Notes under the pieces: generated by a model
Database searches by the model: none
What the model was told of the DNA's origin: nothing
Seen by the model: only the letters and a program-made list of their open reading frames with translations
Position numbers and translations under genes: made by a program
Shown: piece after piece, positions 1 to 5,861 of the stretch
Position numbering within the stretch: position 1 is the first letter of the stretch
Layout: every line of letters starts with the position of its first letter
NCBI GenBank assembly: GCA_026706505.1
Contig: JAPOYQ010000009.1
Span: 1-10,486 of the forward strand
Direction: 5' to 3'
Source of the DNA: Gemmatimonadota bacterium
GTDB lineage: Bacteria > Latescibacterota > UBA2968 > UBA8231
DNA length: 10,486 nucleotides

Positions 1-103
1 CCGGTCCCAGCGTTTGATAGGTCTTTTCCTGCTCCCAGTGAGATCGCCATTTGGTTTCGATGGCTTGGAAGTTGTATTGTCCTTTGGGGATTTCAGTTGA
101 CAT
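1..103 (-). CDS. leuS: Leucyl-tRNA synthetase, N-terminal fragment (cut by left edge)
   Basis: Only the first 34 codons are in the window; the rest runs off the left edge. The reading frame opens with ATG at 101-103 and gives MSTEIPKGQYNFQAIETKWR, followed by SHWEQEKTYQTLGP. The pattern Y-N-F-x-x-I-E-x-K-W-x-x-x-W-E is the usual extreme N-terminus of bacterial LeuRS, the class I enzyme that charges tRNA-Leu. An AAGGA ribosome-binding site (109-113) lies 5 nt before the ATG, supporting this start. The asnS stop codon is 19 nt upstream, so the two synthetase genes are probably co-transcribed. The HIGH and KMSKS motifs are outside the window, so identity rests on the N-terminal signature alone. 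ValRS or IleRS openings look different, but these cannot be fully excluded. Confidence 0.8.
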   Translation of the reverse strand, partial: MSTEIPKGQYNFQAIETKWRSHWEQEKTYQTLGP

Positions 104-122
104 AATTATCCTTATAAGACAT

Positions 123-1427
123 CTATGGATAGAGACGCTGCATCATGCGCGGAAATGGAATGGTCTCGCGCACGTGCTTGACGCCGCACAACCAAGCGAC
201 CACCCGCTCGATTCCCATGCCAAAGCCAGCGTGTTCAACCGAGCCGTAGCGCCGCAAGTCGAGATACCAGCTAAAGGCTTCTTCGGGCAACTGGTGCGTG
301 GCGATTTTGTGCTGCAAGACGGCAAGGTCGTCTTCGCGTTGCCCGCCCCCAATGATTTCCCCATACCCTTCGGGTGCCAACAGGTCCATACACAGGGCCA
401 AACGGCGATCTTGGGCATCTTCCTTCATGTAGAATGCTTTGACTGCACTGGGATAGCGGTGGACGAAAACCGGCACCTCGAACTCAGAGGCAAGGAGGGT
501 TTCGTCGTCCCCACCCAGATCACTCCCCCATTCGATGTCGCTACCGAGGGCTGTCAAGCGCTCGACAGCTTCATCATAGGTCAGGCGCGGAAAGGGCCGG
601 CTGACCTGTTCCAGCTTGGCAGTATCTCGCTCGAGCAGCTTTAGCTCTTCGCGGCGGCGGTCGAGCACGCGGTCAAGCACGTATAGGACCATGTCCTCGG
701 CCAAGGCCATGGCACCCTCCAAATCGCAATACGCCATCTCCGGCTCGATCATCCAGAACTCAGTCAGGTGACGGCGGGTTTTGGACTTTTCAGCGCGGAA
801 CGTCGGGCCAAAACAATAGACCTTGCCTAAGGCCATCGCGGCCGCTTCCATATAGAGCTGACCGCTCTGAGTCAAATAAGCCGTGTCGTCGAAATACGCG
901 GTCTCAAATAGGGTCGAGGTCCCCTCACAGGCCGCGGGCGTAAAAATCGGTGCATCCACAAGGACAAAGTCGCGCTCTTCCATGAAGTCGCGGCAGGCCT
1001 TGCCGATTTCGCTGCGTATCTTGAGAATGGCCCCAGGCCGCATGGAACGCAGCCACAAGTGGCGGTGGTCGAGGAGAAAGGACACCCCGTGTTCCTTGGG
1101 CGTGATGGGATAAGGCCCGGCCTCCTGCACGATTTCGAGATCGCTGACCCCCACCTCATAGCCGATAGGTGCGCGCGCTTCCCGCCGCACTTGGCCGCGG
1201 ACTACGAGCGAAGATTCTTGCGGCAAGTGATCGCACCGCTCGAATAGCTCTGACTCGACATCCTCTTTAAAAACAACGCATTGCACCACGCCGCTACCAT
1301 CGCGCAGTTGCAGAAAATGCAGCTTGCCGCTCGAGCGCTTGTTGTACAACCAACCGCGCAACACCACTTCTCGGCCCTCGTAGCGGCCGATATCAGCCAC
1401 CTGAATCGACGCCATTTCCTTATCCAT
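123..1427 (-). CDS. asnS: Asparaginyl-tRNA synthetase
   Basis: A class II aminoacyl-tRNA synthetase of 434 residues that charges tRNA-Asn in the cytoplasm. Residues about 18-100 form the OB-fold anticodon-binding domain ([20 protein letters not shown]). The catalytic domain follows, with motif 2 FRAE at 210-213 plus [13 protein letters not shown] at 218-230, and motif 3 [13 protein letters not shown] at 401-413. The stretches [12 protein letters not shown] (184-195) and [11 protein letters not shown] (355-365) are typical of AsnRS rather than AspRS. Length matches the family (about 430-470). The start used is ATG 1425-1427; an in-frame ATG at 1413-1415 (residue 5) is also possible. Neither has a well-spaced Shine-Dalgarno, and TATAAT boxes sit only 6-16 nt upstream of the first ATG. 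The gene follows the pnp terminator and precedes leuS. A dedicated AsnRS suggests direct tRNA-Asn charging; whether an amidotransferase route also exists cannot be judged from this window. Confidence 0.95.
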   Translation of the reverse strand: MDKEMASIQVADIGRYEGREVVLRGWLYNKRSSGKLHFLQLRDGSGVVQCVVFKEDVESELFERCDHLPQESSLVVRGQVRREARAPIGYEVGVSDLEIVQEAGPYPITPKEHGVSFLLDHRHLWLRSMRPGAILKIRSEIGKACRDFMEERDFVLVDAPIFTPAACEGTSTLFETAYFDDTAYLTQSGQLYMEAAAMALGKVYCFGPTFRAEKSKTRRHLTEFWMIEPEMAYCDLEGAMALAEDMVLYVLDRVLDRRREELKLLERDTAKLEQVSRPFPRLTYDEAVERLTALGSDIEWGSDLGGDDETLLASEFEVPVFVHRYPSAVKAFYMKEDAQDRRLALCMDLLAPEGYGEIIGGGQREDDLAVLQHKIATHQLPEEAFSWYLDLRRYGSVEHAGFGMGIERVVAWLCGVKHVRETIPFPRMMQRLYP

Positions 1428-1432
1428 ATACC

Positions 1433-1443
1433 ATTATATTATA
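1433..1443 (-). promoter_or_regulatory. Tandem -10-like boxes just upstream of asnS
   Basis: On the minus strand two TATAAT hexamers overlap by one base (1443-1438 and 1438-1433). A start site about 7 nt downstream of either would fall at roughly 1431-1426, within a few bases of the asnS ATG at 1427. That would give a leaderless or nearly leaderless message. I see no good -35 hexamer at 16-18 nt spacing, and the upstream side is occupied by the terminator hairpin. The alternative is that these boxes are only the AT-rich tail of that terminator. Confidence 0.35.
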
Positions 1444-1444
1444 A

Positions 1445-1479
1445 GAAAAGACTATCGAGATAGACTCGATAGCCTTCTC
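1445..1479 (-). terminator. Intrinsic terminator after pnp
   Basis: Arms 1465-1479 and 1445-1459 pair as a 15-bp stem (13 Watson-Crick and 2 G-T pairs) around the 5-nt loop 1460-1464. The inner 8 bp (CTATCGAG with CTCGATAG) are perfect. On the minus strand the lower 3' arm is pyrimidine-rich (TCTTTTC) and continues into TTAT. It begins 23 nt after the pnp stop codon, fitting the end of the rimP-pnp operon. The U-run is partly inside the stem, so termination may be incomplete and asnS could receive readthrough. Confidence 0.7.
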
Positions 1480-1502
1480 ATCCTGCGGCTCGAGACCGGC
1501 AC

Positions 1503-3572
1503 CTACTTCTTTAGTAGGGCCTTGTGGCTGAGCCGCATCTTGCCGCCGGTGTCGATTTCAAGGACCTTGACGGCGATCGTGTCCCCTTGCCCAACGACGT
1601 CTTCGACCTTGTCCACGCGCCGATGTGCCAACTCGGAGATGTGCAACAAGCCCTCTTTCCCAGGCAGAATCTCGACGAAGGCTCCAAAGGGCATGACTCG
1701 CTTGACTACCCCGTCGTACTCCTTGCCGACTTCGGCGTCAGCGGTGATTCCCTCAATCATGCGCCGCGCCTCTTCGGCTGGACCAGCCTCGACTGAAGCA
1801 ATGGTAATCGTGCCGTCTTCGTCGACATTGACCGTGGCACCAGTCTTTTCGATTTCGCGGATGGTCTTGCCGCCCGGGCCGATGACCGCGCCAATTTTGC
1901 CCTGGTCAATCTTGACAAACTCAATGCGCGGTGCCCAGCGCGAAAGCTCGGGCCGCGCCTCGTTCAGGCTTTCATCCATAATGGCCAAGACTTTGTCGCG
2001 CCCCTCCTTGGCGCGGTCTAGGGCTTCCTTGAAAATGTCTAGCTGCAAGCCCTGAATTTTAATATCCATCTGGATCGCGGTAATCCCGTCCTTGGTGCCA
2101 GCGACCTTGAGATCCATGTCGCCGAGAAAATCTTCGGCGTCGCGGATGTCGGTCAGCAGCTCGTAGTCGTCCCCTTCCTTGACCAAGCCCACACCCGTGC
2201 CACACACTGCAGTTTTGACGGGAATTCCAGCGTCCATCAAGGCGAGGGAGCAGCCACACACCGTGGCCATGGAACTGGAGCTACTCGACTCGGTAATATC
2301 AGACACCAACCGAATCGTGTAAGGAAAGGATTCGACCGATGGAATGACCGGCTCTAGGGCGCGTTCGGCCAGATGGCCATGGCCGATGTCCCGCCGTCCC
2401 GGACCGCGTTCAAAGCGCACTTCGCCGACCGAATACGGGGGGAAGTTATAATCCAAGTAATAGGACTTAAACCGCTTGCCCTGTAGGTCGTCGGCCATGC
2501 GCTCGTCGAGCTTGGTGCCCAACGTCGCCACGCAGAGCGCTTGGGTCTGCCCGCGGGTAAACAGCGCCGAGCCGTGAGTCCGCGGCAGTACGGTGGTCTC
2601 GCAGGTGACGTCGCGCACCGCGTCGAGCGCACGACCGTCGATGCGCCGCTTCTCCTTGAGGATCATAGTGCGCATGTCGGCCTTGAGCAGCGCCTCCAAC
2701 TCGTCCTTGATCATCTTTTCAGACTCTGGAAAGCGTTCGGCTAGGCTCTCCAAGACATCGGCATTAATCGCGTCGATGCGCTCTTGCCGCTCTTCTTTGA
2801 GCGGGCTTCTATTGGCCTCGGCGATCCGCTCTTGCGCCAACTCGGCAACGGCATGGACCAGTGCAGAATCGACTTGCTCGACCTCGATGGCAATCTTCTC
2901 CTTGCCGACTTCGGAGACGAGTTGCTCCTGTAGCTGGACCAACTCGGCGATGCACTCGTGGCCAAAGGCCAATGCATCCACCAGATCTTGCTCGGCAATC
3001 TCGTGGGCACCCCCTTCGACGCTGACGATGGAATCGGCCGTGCCGCAGACGATGATTTCCAGATCGGAATCATCTAGCTCGGCAGGGGTCGGATTGGCGA
3101 CAAACTCGCCGTTGATTCGCCCGACCCGCACGGCTCCCATGGGGCCAGCAAAGGGAATGTCGGATATGCTCAGGGCCGCTGAGGCCCCAATTAAACCCAA
3201 GACATCGGCGTCGTTTTCTCCGTCGTACGAAAGCACCGAAACATAGACTTGGATCTCATAAGGGAACTTCTTGGGAAACATCGGCCGAATGGGGTGATCT
3301 ATTAACCGAGCACTCAGAGTCTCCTTCTCGGAGGGACGCCCTTCGCGCTTGAAGATGTTGCCCGGTATCTTGCCACCAGCGTAGGCCTTTTCCCGGTAAT
3401 CTACGATCAAGGGCAAAAAGCCTCGGTCCTCCGGGGTGTTGGTTCGGCAGGCCGTGACCAGCACTACGGTCTCTCCGTATTGCATCCATACGGCCCCATT
3501 GGCTTGCTTGGCGATTCTGCCTGTTTCAATCGACAGATTCCGCCCGCCTATTTCGCGTTCAAGTTTAGTCAT
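1503..3572 (-). CDS. pnp: Polyribonucleotide nucleotidyltransferase (PNPase)
   Basis: A 689-residue phosphorolytic 3'-5' exoribonuclease that degrades RNA with inorganic phosphate, releasing nucleoside diphosphates, and can run in reverse to add tails. It acts as a ring-shaped trimer and is a core member of many degradosomes. Domains in order: RNase PH-like domain 1 (about 5-145, with FKREGRPSEKETLSARLIDH), the helical linker (about 235-305), RNase PH-like domain 2 (about 310-540), a KH domain (about 548-608, GAVIGPGGKTIREIE), and an S1 domain (about 615-686, FGAFVEILPGKEGLLHISEL). The metal-binding region FLGDMDLKVAG (482-492) is intact. The phosphate-binding loop reads ITESSSSSSMATVCG (427-441), where most family members have ESNGSSSMA. 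ATG 3570-3572 is the start; the Shine-Dalgarno is weak (GGAAAG, distant). It follows rpsO by 53 nt, the classical rpsO-pnp pairing, and is the last gene before a terminator. Confidence 0.97.
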   Translation of the reverse strand: MTKLEREIGGRNLSIETGRIAKQANGAVWMQYGETVVLVTACRTNTPEDRGFLPLIVDYREKAYAGGKIPGNIFKREGRPSEKETLSARLIDHPIRPMFPKKFPYEIQVYVSVLSYDGENDADVLGLIGASAALSISDIPFAGPMGAVRVGRINGEFVANPTPAELDDSDLEIIVCGTADSIVSVEGGAHEIAEQDLVDALAFGHECIAELVQLQEQLVSEVGKEKIAIEVEQVDSALVHAVAELAQERIAEANRSPLKEERQERIDAINADVLESLAERFPESEKMIKDELEALLKADMRTMILKEKRRIDGRALDAVRDVTCETTVLPRTHGSALFTRGQTQALCVATLGTKLDERMADDLQGKRFKSYYLDYNFPPYSVGEVRFERGPGRRDIGHGHLAERALEPVIPSVESFPYTIRLVSDITESSSSSSMATVCGCSLALMDAGIPVKTAVCGTGVGLVKEGDDYELLTDIRDAEDFLGDMDLKVAGTKDGITAIQMDIKIQGLQLDIFKEALDRAKEGRDKVLAIMDESLNEARPELSRWAPRIEFVKIDQGKIGAVIGPGGKTIREIEKTGATVNVDEDGTITIASVEAGPAEEARRMIEGITADAEVGKEYDGVVKRVMPFGAFVEILPGKEGLLHISELAHRRVDKVEDVVGQGDTIAVKVLEIDTGGKMRLSHKALLKK

Positions 3573-3625
3573 TAGATATATCTTTCGCTCTTTCCTTTGA
3601 GGTTTTGAAATTCGCTCAGTACGAG

Positions 3626-3892
3626 CTAACGGCGCAATCCAAGCTCGCGGATCAACGCCGCATACGCCTGCGGGTTTTTCTTTAGGTAGTAGCTTTGCAA
3701 TCGCCTCCTTTTGCCTATGAGTACGAGTAATCCCCGCCGCGTGGCAAAGTCCTTTTCCTGGTCTTTGAGATGTTCGGTCAGGTTCTCGATGCGCTCGGTG
3801 AGAATGGCAATCTGTACCGGGGTGGCCCCAGGGCCGCCTTCTTGGCCAAATTTCTCGATCAGTTCTTTCTTGCGCTCAGTTGTTATTGACAC
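3626..3892 (-). CDS. rpsO: 30S ribosomal protein S15
   Basis: An 88-residue S15, which binds the central domain of 16S rRNA early in assembly of the 30S platform. The sequence from MSITTERKKELIEKFG through LTERIENLTEHLK and RRGLLVLIGKRRRL to LIRELGLRR matches the family along its full length (usual length 88-89). The start is GTG at 3890-3892. An in-frame TTG at 3896-3898 would add two residues, but its first base lies inside the GGAGGT ribosome-binding site (3898-3903), so it cannot be the real start. That site stands 5 nt from the GTG and is built from the last two codons (Gly-Gly) of the upstream riboflavin kinase gene, whose TGA stop lies in the 5-nt spacer. This implies tight coupling with the kinase gene. 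pnp follows after 53 nt. Confidence 0.96.
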   Translation of the reverse strand: MSITTERKKELIEKFGQEGGPGATPVQIAILTERIENLTEHLKDQEKDFATRRGLLVLIGKRRRLQSYYLKKNPQAYAALIRELGLRR

Positions 3893-3894
3893 CT

Positions 3895-4314
3895 TCAACC
3901 TCCGTATTTCGCGCCACGCTTTCCGCCTTCAGCACTGGAGACGAACAGGGCACGTGCTTGGTGAATGTCTCTGCGGATCTGCCCTACCAGCTCATCTGGA
4001 CAGGCAAATGCGCGTTGTTTTCGCAACTTCTTTATAAGGGCGACCTGGAGCGTTTGTCCGTAGAGATCGCCAGCAAAATCGAGTATGTGCAACTCGATGA
4101 CTAGGGCTGATTCGGCGAATGTGGGCCGGGGGCCGATGTTGGCCACAGCCTGCAAAACCCCACTTCCGGGGTATTGCACCTCGGCGGCAAAGACTCCCTG
4201 GGGCAAAGACTGATCGACGTAGGGTAGCAAATTCGCCGTGGGAAACCCCAATGTTCTTCCGCGTCCTTGTCCTCTCGTGACGCGACCGGAAAAATGAACG
4301 CTAGCCCACTCCAT
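3895..4314 (-). CDS. Single-domain riboflavin kinase (RibF C-terminal half only)
   Basis: A 139-residue protein that is just the riboflavin kinase (flavokinase) domain, which makes FMN from riboflavin and ATP. The conserved GRTLGFPTANLL (19-30, holding the PTAN metal/ATP motif), the VANIGPRPTF segment (57-66) and the LVIELHILDFAGDLYG stretch (71-86) are present; Glu74 matches the family catalytic base. In most bacteria RibF has about 300 residues, with an N-terminal FMN adenylyltransferase (FAD synthetase) half. That half is absent here: the protein begins at the SGRVTRG strand that opens the kinase domain. ATG 4312-4314 directly follows the truB TAG with no gap and no Shine-Dalgarno, so translation probably depends on reinitiation after truB. 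The truB-ribF-rpsO position is that of ordinary bifunctional ribF, which suggests lineage-specific loss of the first domain. FAD synthesis must be encoded elsewhere or FAD obtained otherwise (inference). No frame disruption is visible. Confidence 0.9.
   Translation of the reverse strand: MEWASVHFSGRVTRGQGRGRTLGFPTANLLPYVDQSLPQGVFAAEVQYPGSGVLQAVANIGPRPTFAESALVIELHILDFAGDLYGQTLQVALIKKLRKQRAFACPDELVGQIRRDIHQARALFVSSAEGGKRGAKYGG
3898..3903 (-). promoter_or_regulatory. rpsO Shine-Dalgarno site embedded in the upstream gene
   Basis: Minus-strand GGAGGT, a perfect anti-16S match, lies 5 nt before GTG 3890-3892 and overlaps the competing TTG at 3896-3898, so it decides the rpsO start. The six bases also encode the final Gly-Gly of the riboflavin kinase. 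Confidence 0.85.
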
Positions 4315-5211
4315 CTAGGGTTGGCGCAAAACGCATAGGGGCCGCAGCGCCCCCTGCTCCCACCGCGCGAGGCCAAACAAGGTTTCTGCGTCGTCAAAAA
4401 CCGCGCAGACCTCGCGCGGCCCTGCACCAGCCGGATGCTCGATCGCCTTCCCATGGGCGAAATCGACCAGCTTGCCTTCGTTCAGCTCGACGGTGGCTAG
4501 CTCACTCAGCGCTAGCCGCGGATGGACAAGGGCTTTTTCAATTTGTCCCACTCTACTGAGGCTTGCTACTTGCTCCAACGTCAGGGCTTTGTCCAGCCCA
4601 GGACCACCGGCGCGCAGCCGGCGCAACTCCGCCAAATAGGCCCCGCACCCCAAGGCACGCCCCAAATCAGCGGCTAATGAACGAATGTACGTTCCCGCAG
4701 AGCAATGGATTCTCACGCCTAGTCTGGGAAAATCGTAGCTGATCATCTCCATTGCGTGGATGTGAACTCGGCGGGATTTGAGGACGACCTCATCCCCGCG
4801 ACGCGCCCGCTTGTACGAGCGCACCCCAGCTACCTTTACCGCTGAATGCGCCGGCGGCACTTGGTCTATGACACCCGTAAAATCGCGCAGGGCTTGGACC
4901 ACGCTGAGCTTATCGGGAGACTCGCAGTCCGCTTGGTGGCGAATTGGGCCTTCAGCATCGCCCGTAGCACTTACAGCTCCCAGATAAATCTCGGCCTCGT
5001 ATTCCTTATCCGCACCGCTGAGCCACCGGTTGAGACGGGTATAGCGTCCCAAACAAACGACCAAGACGCCGCTAGCCAAAGGGTCAAGCGTACCGCAGTG
5101 ACCAATGCGCTGCAACTGCAATAGGCGCCGGAGCGAGACAACTACGTCGTGGGAAGTGGGGCCTTTGGCTTTGTCGATGACCAAAACCCCGCTCAAGGAC
5201 GGATCAGCCAT
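4315..5211 (-). CDS. truB: tRNA pseudouridine(55) synthase
   Basis: A 298-residue enzyme that isomerises U55 to pseudouridine in the T-loop of tRNAs. The N-terminal GVLVIDKAKGPTSHDVV and the catalytic loop GHCGTLDPLASGVLVV are intact; the nucleophile is Asp43 counted from the chosen start. The tail from about residue 235 (LALSELATVELNEGKLVDFA to the end) looks like the TruB C-terminal PUA-type domain. The start chosen is ATG 5209-5211, with GGAG (5218-5221) 6 nt upstream. An in-frame GTG at 5221-5223 would add four residues but overlaps that GGAG. The ATG lies inside the end of rbfA, giving an 8-bp overlap, and the stop abuts the ATG of the riboflavin kinase gene. Both junctions suggest translational coupling. 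Length is normal for the family. Confidence 0.95.
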   Translation of the reverse strand: MADPSLSGVLVIDKAKGPTSHDVVVSLRRLLQLQRIGHCGTLDPLASGVLVVCLGRYTRLNRWLSGADKEYEAEIYLGAVSATGDAEGPIRHQADCESPDKLSVVQALRDFTGVIDQVPPAHSAVKVAGVRSYKRARRGDEVVLKSRRVHIHAMEMISYDFPRLGVRIHCSAGTYIRSLAADLGRALGCGAYLAELRRLRAGGPGLDKALTLEQVASLSRVGQIEKALVHPRLALSELATVELNEGKLVDFAHGKAIEHPAGAGPREVCAVFDDAETLFGLARWEQGALRPLCVLRQP

Positions 5212-5557
5212 GCTGCACTCCACCGAGACTATTGATCAGGGCTGTGACGCGCGCGGCGCGCTCGGTGGTATCGTCGTATGCAACCCGCAACTGGGGTGCG
5301 TAGCGCAAGCGCATGCGCCGGGCGATTTCTCGACGTATAAAACCCAAGCCTCGGTGCATTCCTTGGAGTACCTGCTTTTTGTCGTCTGCGTTACCGAGCG
5401 TGCTGACAAAGATCGTGGCATAGCTCATGTCGGCGGAGAGTTCCACATCCACTACTTGGACTAGTTGCAGCCTCGGATCCTTCATCCGCCCTAGGATGTC
5501 GGTCAGCTCGCGCAGCAACTGTCCGCGCACTCGGCTAATTCGTTGTGGGGAGGCCAC
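5204..5557 (-). CDS. rbfA: Ribosome-binding factor A
   Basis: A 117-residue KH-fold protein that binds free 30S subunits and assists late 16S rRNA maturation near helix 1. The N-terminus RISRVRGQLLRELTDIL, then DPRLQLVQVVDVELSADMSY and the C-terminal RLRYAPQLRVAYDDTTERAA are characteristic. The start is GTG at 5555-5557; an obvious Shine-Dalgarno is lacking, but the ylxP stop is only 6 nt upstream, so coupling is likely. The 3' end overlaps the truB start by 8 bp. No nrnA-type phosphoesterase gene is present between rbfA and truB, although many bacteria have one there. Confidence 0.94.
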   Translation of the reverse strand: MASPQRISRVRGQLLRELTDILGRMKDPRLQLVQVVDVELSADMSYATIFVSTLGNADDKKQVLQGMHRGLGFIRREIARRMRLRYAPQLRVAYDDTTERAARVTALINSLGGVQHG

Positions 5558-5563
5558 CTGCGT

Positions 5564-5845
5564 TTAGTGTACTTCCATTTGATAGTCGAGAATATGCACC
5601 CGGGGATCGCCTTCGACGAAGTTGACGATTTTAGTCAGCATCTCGTCGCAGTGTTCAACGGCCGAACTCACCACGGCAACCCCCAGCACCGCCCGCTGCC
5701 AAAGCGCATGGTCATCTACTTCGGCCACAGCCGCGTTAAAGCGGTTGCGGATGCGCCCCTTAAGGCTATTGAGGACTTGCCGCTTGTCTTTGAGCGAATG
5801 GCTATCACCGATATAGATTTGCACCGCACAGCTCATAACGATCAA
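5564..5845 (-). CDS. ylxP: DUF503 family protein (YlxP-like)
   Basis: A 93-residue member of the DUF503/YlxP family, small cytoplasmic proteins that recur between infB and rbfA. Published work links homologues to ribosome assembly, but the molecular role is uncertain. The conserved block SLKDKRQVLNSLKGRIRNRF is followed by VAEVDDHALWQRAVLGVAVVS, the family hallmark. The start taken is TTG at 5843-5845, which puts 15-16 residues before SLKDKR, as in most homologues (MIV... opening). An in-frame ATG at 5834-5836, three codons in, is the alternative. AGAGG overlapping the infB stop region lies about 13 nt before the TTG, so the Shine-Dalgarno is poorly spaced for either. The gaps to infB (16 nt) and rbfA (6 nt) indicate one transcript. 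Confidence 0.9.
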   Translation of the reverse strand: MIVMSCAVQIYIGDSHSLKDKRQVLNSLKGRIRNRFNAAVAEVDDHALWQRAVLGVAVVSSAVEHCDEMLTKIVNFVEGDPRVHILDYQMEVH

Positions 5846-5861
5846 AACAAATCAACCGCCT

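Noticed and set aside
51..644. Plus-strand open frame of 197 codons opposite leuS/asnS
   Set aside because: Antisense to conserved AsnRS catalytic sequence and spans the asnS-leuS junction; no independent support.
2593..3246. Plus-strand open frame of 217 codons opposite pnp
   Set aside because: Ser/Arg-rich low-complexity translation, antisense to a clearly conserved gene, no family resemblance. A GC-driven shadow frame.
3574..3583. Palindrome AGATATATCT just before the pnp ATG
   Set aside because: Self-complementary but AT-rich with no usable loop; could be chance and no known operator was recognised.
3604..3628. Short hairpin (GCTC/GAGC) around the rpsO stop
   Set aside because: Only 4 bp and no T-run follows. 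It is neither a convincing terminator nor the long processing stem known upstream of pnp in E. coli.
5221..5223. GTG as truB start
   Set aside because: It overlaps the GGAG that is well placed for ATG 5209-5211, and adds four unsupported residues.
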